Assembly (NCBI GenBank): GCA_012976225.1
Contig: JAAVVG010000025.1
Span: 186,001 to 250,000 of the forward strand
Source: Golubevia sp. BC0850
Taxonomy: Eukaryota; Basidiomycota; Exobasidiomycetes; Golubeviales; Golubeviaceae
Direction of reading: 5' to 3'
Length of the DNA stretch: 64,000 bases
Positions within the stretch are counted from its first letter, which is position 1. The number at the start of each line of letters is the position of its first letter. A model generated the notes under the pieces. That model was not told where the DNA came from. It saw only the letters and a program-made list of their open reading frames with translations, and did no database searches. A program made the translations under genes and the position numbers. Shown here one piece after another: positions 1 to 13,690 of the stretch.

Positions 1-3000
1 GAACTACCCCAACCAACTCTAAGAGGTTTAATCGCCAGGCTCTATGAGAACTATCAAGGTGAAGGAACCTCCGAAGCCAGTAAGCGTTGGAACGAAGTTA
101 GAAAGGAGATCTTGGAAATGGCTGTGGAAAAGTTCTTGATCCCGAATGCTAAGAACTGGATCAAAGAATGGTTGAAGGAGGAGTGTACTGACGTCATCAC
201 AAAGAACGCAGAGACCAATCTCATCAGAAGAATCAACTGTGCTCCCTATCAATCTAAAAGCATGAAAGCCAGGTCCAAGCCAGACAGATCTACCAACGAA
301 CAAGGAGAAGATACCGAAGACGAAGACGAAGACGACGCCGACGACGCTAGAAAGGTTCCCAGAGTCTTAGCAGTCTCGCAAGGGAGTGGAGATACTCGTA
401 GAGGAGAGAACGTCATTTCGATTTTCTTAGATTCTCATTCTCGATTCCGTCATCATGCAGTCTATCCGCATCTTCGAGAAGCGGAGAAAGAAGAAGAAGA
501 GGAAGGTGAAGAATTTACGACCAGCATCAAAAGGAGAGAGCAAGTTCTAGATCCTAGAGCCGACTTCATAGCAATGGTTAAAGAAAGACGACCAGACGTC
601 ATCGTAGTCAACGGATTCAGTCACAAGACTGTCGCTTTAACTATGCAATTAAACGAAATCGCTCAGAAGGTGACTGCTGAGTTAATCGAAGACGCTGCAG
701 AGGACTCAACCGTCGAAGAACTTTCAGAAAGAACAAAGAACAAATTCAAGATCGATGTCATTCATTGTCATGACGATATTGCCAGACTCTATCAACACTC
801 AAGTAGAGCTGTCGAAGAGTTTCCTGAACTTTCAACTCTAGGTCGTTACTGTGTTGGTTTAGCAAGATACGTTCAATCTCCTCTACTAGAATTCGCATCT
901 TTAAAGCAAGATTTAACTACGATACTTTTGGATCCGAATCAAAGATTAGTCCCAGAAGATCGTTTACGAGAGATTCTAGAGCGCTCGATCGTCGCCTACG
1001 CTTGCGAAACCGGAGTCGATATCAATAGAGCTGTCTCTGATACGTATTACGCAAATCTCTTGCCATACGTTGCTGGACTTGGACCTCGTAAAGCGCATGC
1101 TTTAGTCAGAACCATCAACAGAGAATTAGATGGAACAGTCGTCAACAGAGCAGTCTTACTCGAGCTTCCTAAAGAAGATGAAGACGACGATTCCGAATCG
1201 AGATCGATTCTCCATTTCCACGTCTGGACGAATTGCATCTCTTTCTTAAGGATCGTGGGAGAGTACACGACAAGTGGAATAAAGCAAGGACCTTCAGATC
1301 CATTAGATTCGACTAGAATTCATCCAGAAGATTACGATTATCCAAGGAAAATGGCTTCTGATGCTTTGAATCTGGACGAAGAAGATCTCGCCGAGCAGCA
1401 TGCTTCCGCTCCTTGCAAAACTTTGATGGAAAGCTCTGAACCAGCCGACAAATTGAAGGCTCTGGATCTAGAACATTACGCCAACATGCTTTTCCAAATG
1501 AGAGGTCTTAGAAAGAGAAACACTCTTCAGATGTGTGCAAGAGAGCTAGCTGCTCCTTATCACGAGCTGAGAGCTGTCTTTTTGCTACCTACCGAAGACG
1601 ACATGTTAACGATGTTGACAGGTGAGACTTCAAAGACTCTAGATTACAATCTGGTCGTTCCTGTGACTGTTGTCGCAGTCGCTCCAACTCATCTAGTTGT
1701 CAGATTAGATAGTGGAATCGAAGGAACTATCAACGCTCAATACTTCGTCGAAGAGACCATTAGTTGGGGAGATCCAGGTGAGAAGAGAAAGTTAAGAGAT
1801 TACGCTTCGATCGGAAAGACCATGGACGCTCTGATTATCGACATGGACAAGAACTCTCTCAGAGTAGAGTTGACTGCTTTGAAAAAGCATTTGCAAGATA
1901 CTTCAGTCTCCAATTCGAACAGGACTCAAGTCGATCCGGTTTACTTCGATCAAGTCAAAGCTATGGCCGAAGCTTCTGAAGTCGAAGCCAAAGCAGCCAA
2001 AGCCAAGAACAGAACTGTCACTAGAAACATCAAGCATCCTGATTTCAAGAACTTCAAATCCGGTCAAGCTGAAGAATACCTAGCTGGTCAACCAAGAGGG
2101 AGTCTGGTCGTTAGACCTAGCTCAAAAGGAAACGATCATCTGGCTGTCACTTGGAAGATCGACGATGGAGTCTTTCAACATATCGGTGAGTGTTGCGAAT
2201 GAGAGAATGTGTCTAGCTTCTACGTTCTCTTGTCTCGATACTGACGAATCCACTCATCTTTTTCCTGCCTTCGTTACTTCTCTGTAGACGTTCTCGAACT
2301 CAACAAAGAGAATGACTACGCTCTTGGAAAGAGTCTTCGTATTGGTAACATGGGAACTTATTCTGATCTTGATGAGCTCATCGTCAATCACATCCAACCG
2401 ATGGCCAAGATGGTGGATATGATGATGCATCACGAAAAGTACCAGGGAGCTGATACGGACAAGCTCAGTGAGTTTTAGGGATGAAAATCCACCTAACCTA
2501 GGGAAGGACGAGAAGCCAATCTCTGATCATCGTTTTTTTCGCCTCTCGCCCTTTCCGCAGACACCTTCCTGAACACTTGGTGTGCTGCCAATCCTCGTCG
2601 CTCGATGTACGCTTTCGGTCTCGATCGAGAAAGACCTGGATACTTCAAGCTCTCCTTCAAGGCCAATCGTGAAGCGGTCATCGAGACTTGGCCAGTCAAG
2701 GTTCTACCTGGCTCTTTTAAGCTGAACAAAGCCGATCAACTTCCAGACGTCATGAGCTTGTGCAACTCCTTCAAAGCTCAGTACACAAGTTCGATGTTCG
2801 GAGCGGGAGGTCAAGATTCCACTCCCCACGGAGGAGGAAGGACTCCAGCTTTAGGAGGTAGAACTCCAGGTTACGGAGGAATGACTCCTAGCAGAACTCC
2901 AGGACATGGTGGAGTAACTCCTAGCAGAACTCCAGGACATGGTGGAATGACTCCAAATAGAACTCCAGGTCACATGAACACTCCAGGTTACGGTGGAATG

Positions 3001-3228
3001 TCAGGTCGTTACACTCCTCAAATCACTCCAAACGCCTATTCTGGTCAAAGTCCTTATGGTGGAGGTCAAACCCCTAACGCTTACGGTGGAACTCCAAACT
3101 ACGGTGGCGCTACACCTGGAAGAATGACACCTGGAAGAGCTCCTCCAGGACCTGCTCCCGGTCCCCCGCCCTCTAGGCCTCAGATTCATCCAGATAGAAT
3201 GGCTCAGATGAATTCTAGAGGATGGTAG
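1..3228 (+). CDS. SPT6: Transcription elongation factor SPT6 (5' end cut off by window)
   Basis: Histone chaperone that travels with elongating RNA polymerase II in the nucleus. The frame is open from the first base, so the N-terminus lies outside. Exons by splice phase: 1-2185, 2288-2467, 2561-3228 (sum divisible by 3, 1010 residues). Visible in order: YqgF-like core, helix-hairpin-helix (YVAGLGPRKAHAL), S1-like barrel (VVRLDSGIEGTI), and tandem SH2 with the phosphate-binding stretch RGSLVVRPSS just before intron 1. The tail is a Gly/Thr-Pro array (TPGHGGMTPSR-like units, about 16 TP dipeptides) ending MNSRGW. An acidic ED-rich insert lies near residues 100-115. Convergent with the Sec7 gene, 384 bp between stops. 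Identification is secure; only the missing start is uncertain. Confidence 0.95.
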
Positions 3229-3611
3229 TCTCTAGAGATTTCCGAATCGCTTCCCCCCTCCTTTATTGTCTTGTCTTTACCCTTTGTTTTTCTCTTTCCC
3301 TCCCGGCCTCGGCCAAAAAAAGTAAAAAAAATGTTTCTCGTTCCGGACTCAATTTGAAATGCACACCTGTCTTGTTTGTTTAAACTTCTCCAAATCTTGA
3401 TACATGAGCTTGAATGAAATCAAAACTGAAAACCTCAGTTTCCAACTGAATGCCTCGCCTGATCTCAGGCCAATTCTCGTAGCTGAAATTCAAGATTCCG
3501 AATATGCTAGGATTTGATTAAAATATGAAGAATTGAAAAAATACAAGAAATCGAAGGGTTCGTTCCGGGTCTTCATCACCATTGTCATTACGTCGTTAAA
3601 AGGTGTCCATT

Positions 3612-6600
3612 CTAACCCAACAAAGGACCACCTTCTTCATCCTGTCTGACTCTCGACATTTCTTCATCCGCTTGTTCCAAAAGAGCAGCTACCTCTCTTT
3701 TCCCTCTCTTCTCCGCTCTCATTCTAACAGCACCTTTCAGACTCTCAACATAGCACTGATACTTGACGAGTTCTTGTAATAAGTAATTTGATTTCCTTTC
3801 CCAATTTCCAAGAGCTTTGGCACCATTACTAGATTTTGGACCATAAAGACCCAACATAGGTTGTCTCAGATTGGTATGAGCTGTCAATTCCAATTCAATT
3901 CTAGTGACTTGAGAAATGCACCTATCCAATTGTTCTTCTTCCTTTAAAGTGCTTGCAACTGTTGGAGAGACTGGAGGTTTCCATTCGTTGATGTAAGTCC
4001 TTTCGTTGGCATGAGAAGATGGTCCGCTGCCAGACATGATTGAAGCTGAAGGACTGCTGATGACGCTTGAAGCTCCCAATCCTCCTCCTCCGTAGCCACC
4101 CATGATCGATCCGGTATCCTTGTTACTGGAACCGCTACCTCCTCCTGGAGTGACGAGAGAAGCTGCTTCATGCCAATTCTGGTAAAGGGCTGCTCCTCTG
4201 GCTCTCATCGAACGAGCGGAGGTTGACTTTCCACTTCGAATACTTCGAGTGTCTGAAGCTTTTGGTCCATGGGGAGTTGTCGGCATGTTGTAGATACTTC
4301 CATCTGGGGGAGAAGAGATTCCGGAAAGGACTGATTTGGTTTCTTCTCTCTCGTCCAAGAGATCTTCCGCTTCTTCATACTGGGAGGGCATAACTTTGTT
4401 CCATCCATACTCCATGTTGGAAACTCCAGCAGCTAGAGGTTCTCTACTCTGTCTAGCAGCCCAGTAGTTGCAAGTGGAGACCCACTCATGAACTAGATCT
4501 TCATGTCCAGCTTGGAAGAAGTAAACGGCTCCGCCCGGTAGAGTTAGAGCCAAGACGTGAGGTCTACTTCGGTTGTAACCAGGCGGCGGAAGAGCGTTAG
4601 CTAAAGCATGAGCAAGAGAGAAATTTCCGAGAGAGGTCGCACTAGACAGCCAGTTTCCACCACCGACTGGAGCGTTAGATCCAGCAGAAGCTTTAGAAGA
4701 AGACGTATCCGCTCCGAATCTGAACATCGAAAGAGTTCCCTTCTGAACGACGACAAAAACTTCGACCCAGGCCTTGTCCTTCCCTCTCTTCTGAGGAGCT
4801 TCCCAGTAGTGTTTCCTTGTGAGAACTCCTTCCTTAGCCCAAGGAGGACCCATCAGAGCAAGTTCGTCGTCATCGACTTCCTCAGGTTCAGAGCTGACGC
4901 TTCTGGCCAGATCCTCCTCTTGACTCTCCTTGATTATGGAATGCGAGAGAGTGTTTGCGAATCCAAGAGTTGGAGGATGAAGAGAACTTCCAGTCGAAGG
5001 GCTTGTAGATGCACTACCGGTCGTGTGGAAAGCCCAGCTGTCACCCAAAGATCGAGAACCAATGGAGCTGGAAGTTTGACTGAGAGCGTCTTCGCTTGCG
5101 AAAGAGCTGTTGCCGAGAAGACCTTGGATACCTCGAATACTACCTCTCTTGAGAGCTGAGACTCGATCAGATCCTGGACCACCAGATTTCGGCATTTTTC
5201 TCTGAGATGCGAGAGTTGGGCTGAGTAAACGGTCGCTGGAAGGTAGACGGATTTGATCACCCTTGACTGCGACGTAGATGTCCTGTAAGGAAGAAAAGAT
5301 TGAACAAAAGCAGGGTCAGTAGCTCGAACAGAGTTGAGATCCACCATCTCAAAAACGGTTCTCACCTTCAGCAGCATTTCGAGTTCAGCTTCCCAAGCTT
5401 TGGCTGTCGGTCCCACATTCTGTCTGGACCTGTCGATATCAATAGAAGCACTTGCATTCCTACCTCTTGTACCTGAATTGAATGTAGCACTTGGAGGAAG
5501 ACTTGCTTTACCAGGAGATTTGGTAGCTGAAAGAGAGGGCGAAGCTACATCATCGGTAGAAGCAGAGAAAGATCTTGAGCCGCCATTGACAGTAGAAGCA
5601 AGGTTTGGAGTTGATCCATTATTTCCACCACTAGAGATTGGATCTTTAGACATCGATCGATTGGTACGAATGCTTCCACTTCGAGTAGGTCTTGTCCTAT
5701 TTGAGAAAGTTCCACTGAGAGAAGGAGACATTGATCCAGTTTGATCATCATGATCGGTGACGTTGACGCTTAGATTGCTTCTAGAATCATCTCCAATTTG
5801 AGCTGATGAGGTGAAACTGTCCGCTAGCTTCTGATCTGAGATTGCAGACATGGTATTCTTGACGAATTGATTCCTAGTCATTCTCTCAGTGATATCAGCG
5901 ACGTGTAAATCCGTGTTGAGAAGGAGTAGAGAGAAGACAATGCTGTGAGCAATGTCTGCACTTCCATATATTGAATTGTGATTGCTTTTCCAGAAACATT
6001 GAGAGAAGGCGTTAAGAATTCTATCGATCTGTTGAGTTTCAGCTCTTAGAAAGAGCTTGTCACATAACTTTCGGAAAGCGGCGTCGATTCGTAGACCGGC
6101 AAAGTCGAAGTAAGAGAAGTAAATGAGAAGAGCTGCTTGATTGACTTTTCCACTGTTAGAACAAGAGAAAGAGCCTTTTCAGTATTTCGAAAATAGAATC
6201 AAACAGATTGCAAGGATACTCACATTCCACCCAACCATTCTGAAATCTTCTCTTTCTTCAAAAAGCTCTCATCCTCATTCCAACACTTCATTGCCAACTC
6301 TCTAGCTTCGTCAGAGGTAGACAGATCCTCTTCTGCCACCAAGTTGTCCATATCCACGACGCCAAGACTCGGCACTCTGGAGTTGATGTTGCTCGGAGGA
6401 CTTGTCTCACTAGCACGAGAAGCTCGTCTCTCCATTGGATGAAGCGGAACCGAAGTCGAACCACTGCTTCTTCCAGGACCAGGACTTGATTCTCTACTGA
6501 CTTCTCCACGTACCGAACTAGAGCTTGATCGAGGACCAGCACTGACATCCAGGGAGGCTTTTCTGAAACTTGGATTCGTATTCGAAGTTGATCTAGGAGC

Positions 6601-9600
6601 AGGTGAGATAAGAGTTGAAGGTTGAACGGTAGAAGGGTCTCTAGAGTGAACTCTTTCAGTAATCGTTTCGAGTGCAGAAGCAGCAGCAGCAGCAGTAGAT
6701 TCAGTTGGAGAAGACAAAGCTGTCTCAGCTCTACTAGTTGCAGTAGAGAAAGCTGAATCTCTAGATATGAAATTGGCATCTAGAGGAGTTGGAGGTTGAT
6801 CATCTTCAGGTTCTGTCGAGCTCTTTCCTCCAGAAGTAGCGCTACTACCTTTTCTCCTTGGTATCAACCTGATAGAGTCTTCTGGATTCATGGTGAGTTC
6901 AGATTCGTCATCTTCATTGTTGTCGATCGATTGTTTTCTTGAGCTGATAGATTTCTTCTTCTGGTCTCCTTCGACTCCTGTAGCTGAAGATCGGTTCCTC
7001 TTTTCTTCCTCTTCCTTCTCTTTGGCCCAAGTAGCTGCGAAGTTGGATCCAGCAGTATAGAACTTGGAGTAGGTGTCCGGAGTCTCCGGAGTGGTCTCAA
7101 AACTGGTGAGACTAGCAGCGATGGAGGAAGTCTCCTTTCTTGAAAGATGTCTTCCACCTACCAAAGAACTTCCAATTCCCTGATCTCTGATAACAAAACC
7201 AGATCCAGATCCTCCGTTGTTACTAGGCGGTAGAAGAGAATTCGAGACATCCGAATTTGAAGATCCAGAAGAAGCTCTCTCCTTCGGCATAGCTCCAGGG
7301 AAGGAAGGACTTGTAGAATTCTTCCTCGAAGGTAAATCAGCAGGTGAAAGAGTTGAGGAATAATCTTTGTCTTCAAAGCTATAGCTGACAGGAGATGAAA
7401 CTTGAGGCGTCGAACTACTAGAAGCCTTCCCTCCACCATCACTTGCTGTACTTCTAGCAGCTGGAGATTTAGACCGACTCCAAGGTAGTTTGGAACTAGA
7501 GAGACCTGGAGACCTAAGCGAAGGAGTGTTCTGAGCCGAATTAGAAGTCATCACAGGAGTTTCAGTTTGACTTGATCCGCTAGTTAAACTTGAGGGAGAA
7601 TTCATTCCCACAGTCCCCTTGCTAGAATCTTCATCGTCCATGAAACTTTTACTTCTTCCTCTTCTTTCCTTTCCATCGATGGCTACTCTTGAATCATCTA
7701 GATCAATGTCTAGACCTAGATCTGGAAGTTGAGGGCTTGGACCCCATTGATTCCTAGGTTTGAATTCAGTTTTCTTCTCCAAATCTTTAGCACTCTCTCT
7801 TAAGGTCTCATCCATTTCAGATTCCCAGGCTTTAAGCGCAGATCTTAGTTCACCTCCAGAAGAATCTGATCCACCTTGACCTGAAGAGGCTTTTCTGACA
7901 TGAGTTGGAACTGCAGTACCATTCCTCTGATCCGATTCAACACTTGTTAAAGATCCTGAGGCTGGGATTTGAGTAGATGAAGATCTGGTTGGAATTGAGG
8001 TTGAGGTTGAAGTTCCAGTCGAAGGAGCTGAGGGAGATCTTCCAAGTGTTTGAGAAGAAATTGAAGAAGTTGGAATTCCCAATCCGATACCCAATCCCAT
8101 TCCTTCTCCAGGAGGATTTCTTCTCTCTTTCTCTTTCCGACTTGCGCTCTTTTGGCCTCTTGCTGGAGGTGGAGGTACAGGTCCATGATTTTTCTCTGCA
8201 GCATACTGAGCTGGAATGATTGGAACTGGAGCTATATCTTGAGGTCTCATTGCGAAAGAAGAATCCGGTTCAGAAGCAGCTAGAGAAGCTTGACTTGATT
8301 TCTTCGCCAATCTATTGCTGTTTCCGTTATCGCCAATCGTGTTCGAAGAAGAAGCTGCACTCTTGACAGAACTTGGGTAATTTGAAGAGCTTGGAGGATT
8401 TGAATTAGATAAAGAACCTAGATTTTTGGAAGCTGACTTTTCTCTTTCCCTTGAAGATCCACCTCCTCCACCCAATTTTCTCAGAAATCCAGAAGTCTTC
8501 TTCATCCTTTCCTTGAAAGCTCCAGAAGATGAAGAAGAATTAGATTCTAGATTTGGAGACCCTAAAATGACCTCTTGGGCCAAAGATACTGGAGCTTTGC
8601 CAATGACACCACCTCCAGTAGTATTTGCACCTGAAGAACGGGTGGTGGTGAAGCTGGCGGTTTCAGATTGGTAAGACTTAGAGGAAGAGGGAGGATTAGA
8701 ACCATGAGATGAGCTTCCCATGTTCGATCCAAGAGCACCTCTTTTACTAGAAGTAGTAGCTCCAGTACTCTTTGCTGGTTGCCTGACGCTGATGAGCGTC
8801 GGGGTCGCAGCACCTCCATGAGCTCCAGTGGCAGTGAGATTTGAATCGATGCTTCCACCTTCCTCCGAAGCTCCTCCTGAACTGCTTTGAGGAAAAGGAA
8901 GCCTAGTCCTGTCCGAAGAGTTGTTGGTCCTCGACCTCCCACTCGTGCTTGAAGTCCTCTCTGTATCCAAAGCTGGAGATTCGTTCGGCAATGAAGGAAG
9001 AGGATTCTCTTTTGGTTGTGTCACATAGGAAGTAGCGGAAGAAGTTGATGAAGGAGTATCCCAAGTCTGAGATCCTTGAAGTGGAGATTGATTATTAGCT
9101 TGAGACAGTTGAACTTGAGCCATTTTTTTCGAAACCAAAGTTTTCAAATCAGGTGAAGAAGCAGTTCCACCAGCCCTTAAATAACTTCTTCTTCTGTCTA
9201 TATCTTCAGTTGAAAGTCTATTTCCTTCAACACTTCCTTTCCTTCCCTTTCCACTTCCTTCCGATCTCTCCATAGCATCCGAATCACTTTTGACACTTCC
9301 ATTAGAGGGCAGACTTAAAATCACTCCACCAACAGGAGTACCTTCAGGAGGAGTCGCGAATTTTTGGTTGTTAGCAGTAGAAGCGATTGAAGAAGCTCTA
9401 GTTGAAGAAGAAGGAGATCTTTCCATCGTGGTTTGACCTATCAGATTTGATGGAACCCCACCACCGATTGAAGAAGACGAAGTTCTTCCTACAGAATTGG
9501 AGCTAACTTGAGGTCCAGGAGAGGAAGCGAATGGTCTTGAACTTGATGAAATAGAAGATTCTCTGACAACACCATTTGAAGATGAAGTTGAAGAACTGGA

Positions 9601-10344
9601 TCGAATTGAACCGTAATTTCCAGTTCCACTCCCACTTGCCATGTCCTTTCTTCTTCTCCTTTCTAATTCTTCTCTCTCCCTTTCCCTCTCAGCTTCCGCT
9701 TCCGCTTCTTCTTCTTCTTCCCATTTTGGTCTTCTAGTTAAAACCTTCCTTAAAGAATTGAATCCACCATCTCCATTTGAAGAGGAACTTGATTTCTCCG
9801 TCTTTCTATTACTACTCCCTTTCTTCTTGTCTTCTTTATCTCTTTCCATTTCATCTGCTAAACTTAAACTATTCAAGCCCTGACCTGGATTCCTTGGAGT
9901 TCTACCAAAAGCATTGACAGTTGTATTAGTACGATTGGTTGAACCACCTCCTGCTGATTGTGATACTGAACCACTTGGATCATCAGCTACATCTACAGTT
10001 TCCTTCAAAACCCAAGTTTCGTTACTGGCCAATAAAGCTTCGAATGATTTACCAATCCTTTGAGAAGATCTTCTGGCTGTTCGATTATTTGATGAAGAAT
10101 TGGAATTGGAATTTGAATTGGAAGAAGAGGAGGAAGTTGAAGATCGACTTGGTTGATTGATCGCTGATCCTCTTGAAGTTCCAGTCGATGGAGCTGGAGG
10201 TGGAGATGAAGAATTGGATTGAGAATGATTCATAGACGTTGAAGTTGAAAGTGAACTGTTAGGTGCATCATCGTAAAAGGAAGAGGCAGAAGAGAATGAA
10301 GCAACTGTAGATCCAGTTCCAGGTCTGGGTGGATTACGCGGCAT
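3612..10344 (-). CDS. SYT1: SYT1-like ARF guanine nucleotide exchange factor (Sec7 + PH)
   Basis: Predicted exchange factor for an ARF GTPase in Golgi/endosomal traffic. Exons on the minus strand: 6224-10344, 5366-6152, 3612-5282 (sum divisible by 3; 2192 residues). Exon 1 is 4.1 kb and almost wholly disordered: Ser, Thr, Gly and Asn rich with poly-Ser runs. The Sec7 domain starts at the end of exon 1 (ARELAMKCWNEDESF) and runs into exon 2 with a glutamic-finger segment (LRAETQQIDRIL) and the motif LLLLNTDLH. Exon 3 holds a PH domain (KEGVLTRKHYWEAPQ through HEWVSTCNYWAA) and a C-terminal helical segment. The domain order matches yeast Syt1, which is about 1226 residues, so the N-terminal extension here is unusually long. 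Start chosen as the first ATG of the long open frame (MPRNPPRPG). Confidence 0.88.
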
Positions 10345-10634
10345 GACAAAGTAGATGGAACTTGGGTAGAGTAAAGTCTATCAGAAGATGGAAGAAGCTT
10401 GGAGCGAATGAGATCAGATGGGAGGATTATAGGTTGATGGGTGGGAGAATCGTTAATCGTCTTAGAGCGACGTTGCTTGAAGACTCTCGTTCTTGAAGGA
10501 CTCTGGATTGTTATTAGATTGAATGAATGAATAGTTAAAGTTAAGTCAAGGTAATCTCGAATGAGTTGAAAGAAGAATAGAGTCAAGAAGATCTCTAAGG
10601 GAGAGTAATATGGGGTTGGACGCTAGTACTCTCT
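10345..10634. promoter_or_regulatory. Shared divergent promoter region
   Basis: The 290 bp between the Sec7 gene start (minus) and the SmgGDS-like gene start (plus) must hold both promoters. I see no clear TATA box. Inference from gene layout only. Confidence 0.5.
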
Positions 10635-13600
10635 ATGCTCGATGCTCCTCTTATCTCCCACCACAGCATGACTACCTCAAGTTCATCTACTTCTACTCTC
10701 CTTTCATCATTCACTCAACTAATTCAATCCCATTCCATTCCACTAACATCTTCTTCTTCATCATCTCTACGAACTCAAACTCAAGAAAGAGATTCTTCTT
10801 CTTCTACCATCACCGCTTCAAGGCAAGATACTCCCACAGTAACAAGTTTAGCTGCTTTGAAACAGAAGCTCAAATTAGGTTTGAATCTACAAGTTCAGAT
10901 AGATCCAACTTCCTCTGACAATGCTCCAACTTACGATGGAGGACTGACTGATTCTCCAGCTACTTCAACGGCTCCTATGACCATCCCTACTCAGTGGAGG
11001 GGAGACAAAGAAGGAGATGAATCGGAGAATTGGATTGGGATCTCAGATGCTGCTGGTAGCTTCGCTGATGCTTGTAGGCAAGGTGAGTCGAGGGAGAAAG
11101 AGTGAAGCAGATAGGAGAAGGAAGTATCGAGAGTTCAGAGGTGGGCAGAAGGTGAAACATAGACTTAAGTAGCTGTACTTTTTATTCAGTCTCCCTCTTC
11201 TCTATCTTTCGTTCAGCCGAATTGTTTTCGTCGAGACCGAGCTCACCTTACTCCTCCCCTCCCTCTACCGTCCCTACCTCTCTCTCTTCATCGCTTCATC
11301 TCTCAGGATCACCTCGAACTCCTCTAGGCCAATCAAATCTACCTACCCTCCTCTCTCAATCACTATCCCTCTCAATCTCACAATCTTCCACAAACCCTCA
11401 ATCTTCAACCCTTCAATCCATCTCAACCGCTCAAACTTCACTTCTACGATCCATAGCCAATCTCTGCATAGATCATGACCTCAATCGAGAAGCCTTTCTC
11501 AAACTAGGAACAGATGGGCTTCTAATCAAACTTCTAAACTCCTTCTTTTCAGATCTCAAATCAACCTCAAAAGACTCACGACTTCCAATTCTAAATCGAT
11601 TGAAAACCTGTCTGGGAAGTTTATTGAATTTACAAATGGATCACAAAGGGATCAAATCAAGTTTACTTTCTAAGTCACTTGAATCAGGGGAAGAGTCCGA
11701 TTTCTTCTCATGTTTATTGAGGATAGGGAATCATGATACAATTTATAGGGTTGGAGAATGGTGTCCTTCTTTATCTCCGTCTCAGGCTTCAAGTGTTGAG
11801 ATCTTAAGTTTGGTTCCTACAATTACTCAATGGTCTTGGAGGATTTTAACTGAAATATTAACCCCAGTTGAAGGTTCTACTCCTGAGACTCCTTCTGAAG
11901 ATGGAGTCTTTGAAACCAGTGATTCCGAAAGTGGAGATCAAGAGAATGAAATCAGTGAACTGATCAAGAAGGTTAAAGCTAAAGGATCTGAGAAGTTGGA
12001 GATTAGAGAATTGATCCTCGAGCCTTTGATTGGGTTTTTGAGGTCTAGAAATGAGGGTCATTCGGATCTCAAATTGACTTCTGAAGAAGTTGACGATCTG
12101 ATAGATGTAGATGCTGAGATCCTATCCAATTGCTCGGAACTATGGGAAGGGATCTCTGAAGTCAGTGGGAAGACTTTTAAAGTTGGTTTGTTAGAACCTC
12201 TATCTTCAAGTCAAGATTCAAATGGATTGAAGATACTGATGGACTTTTTGGAATTTTCTAAACCACCTTCTGAATGGTATCCAGCTGGATCTGTTGAATC
12301 ATGCGGGAGAAAGAATGACTCAATAGAACCTCCAAGTCATGAATCTTCAGCTTTGGAAAACATCAAATCCTTCTCTCAATACAAATCTTCAATAGGTAGA
12401 GCTCTATGTTTAATCGTTTCTGAAGATTCTTTGTCTCCTCTACTATTCAATCTAGACAAATCGGATAAAGATGATTGGTTCACTTCTAGATGTCTTTCTT
12501 GGATTTCTAGAAAGGATAGAGAAGATTTGACTGCTCTTGGAATATTGAATTTAGGGAATTTAGCAAGGAAAGATGAGAATTGTATAGAATTGTTGAATTC
12601 TACTTCTATCTCCACGATTTTGAGAGATTTATTGGAAAGCTTTTTGGTTGAAATGAATAAATTTTCAAGTTTGGTTTCTAACTCAGATTCGAATATCCCA
12701 AACGCTCCTAAACCTTCAACCTCACTATCTTCTCCTTCTCTCAAAACTCTTCATTCGATTTTGGGTTTGTTAAAAAATCTCTCAATACCTCAAGCCAACA
12801 AACCGAAACTACTCAAACTCAACCTCATCTCAACAATCTCAACTTTAACCTTAGGCAAAGGGATGGATCAAATCCAACCAGTTCAATTCTTCGGAATTGG
12901 AGTACTAAAAAACTTATGTGTTGGAGATGGAATTGGCGGCTTCTTCTTGACTTCAGAGGAAGGAGTTCAAGAACAACCTTTAGATAGAGTTCTAGGTTTA
13001 ATATCAAGGACTGAAGATTTACCTACAAGATTAGAGGGAACAAGAATTTTGGTGAATTCTATCAAAGGACTTTGGTCTGCTTCTGCAAATCAGAATATCA
13101 CTCAAGAACAGATATCGAAAAGTAAAGAAGCTTTTACTCAAACTCAAGTGGTTTCTTGTTTAACTGAAATGTTGGTTAATGGAATCAAATATCCCATTTT
13201 GATTAATGAAGCTATGATTGCTTTGACTTTGTTGGCGAGTGGAGATGAAGGATGTGAGTGAAATGAGATTATGTTTCGATAAGCTACTTTCTGCTTGAAC
13301 CTGAACTGACCCTCATCCTCTTTTTTCTTTGTGACGTCTTCAGCTCGAATGATCTCAATCTCTCTATCATCAAATTCTCAAACTCTCATGAAATCAGAAG
13401 ATTCAACTCCAACTCCCACGAAGAACGGTCTCTCAATACTCACCTCAATCTTGGAACGAACAGATTCAAGAATTCCAATTGAATTTGCTACTAATGCCTG
13501 TTCTTTGATTCTAGCTTTATCAAATGCTAGCAAACTTGAAGGGGAAGGGGAAGAAGCTCTAAGAAAGATCTTAGAAACTGTATCACCTTCTTTAGAAAGT

Positions 13601-13690
13601 CTGGATCAAGATGTTAATTTGAATCAAACAGAGGTCTCGAAGATTGCAGGTAGAGCTTTGGAAAGTTGTGGGAAGAGGTTGAAAGAATGA
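10635..13690 (+). CDS. SmgGDS/RAP1GDS1-like armadillo-repeat protein
   Basis: Likely an armadillo-fold guanine nucleotide dissociation stimulator or chaperone for small GTPases. Exons: 10635-11082, 11217-13253, 13344-13690 (sum divisible by 3, 943 residues). The recognisable block is ALGILNLGNLARKDENCIEL, close to the ARM repeat LAIANFARNDANC of animal SmgGDS; other ARM-like helices include KTCLGSLLNLQMDH and LHSILGLLKNLSIP. The N-terminal 110 residues are Ser/Thr rich and probably disordered. ATG codons at 10635 and 10668 are both possible; I took the first. Family assignment rests on the ARM pattern and one good motif, so it is moderate. Confidence 0.7.

Noticed and set aside
6888-10160. 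Long Leu/Ser-rich reading frames on both strands over the Sec7 gene exon 1
   Set aside because: They are out-of-frame readings of TCA/TCT/GAA-rich low-complexity DNA; the Sec7 frame has the domain and correct splice sites.
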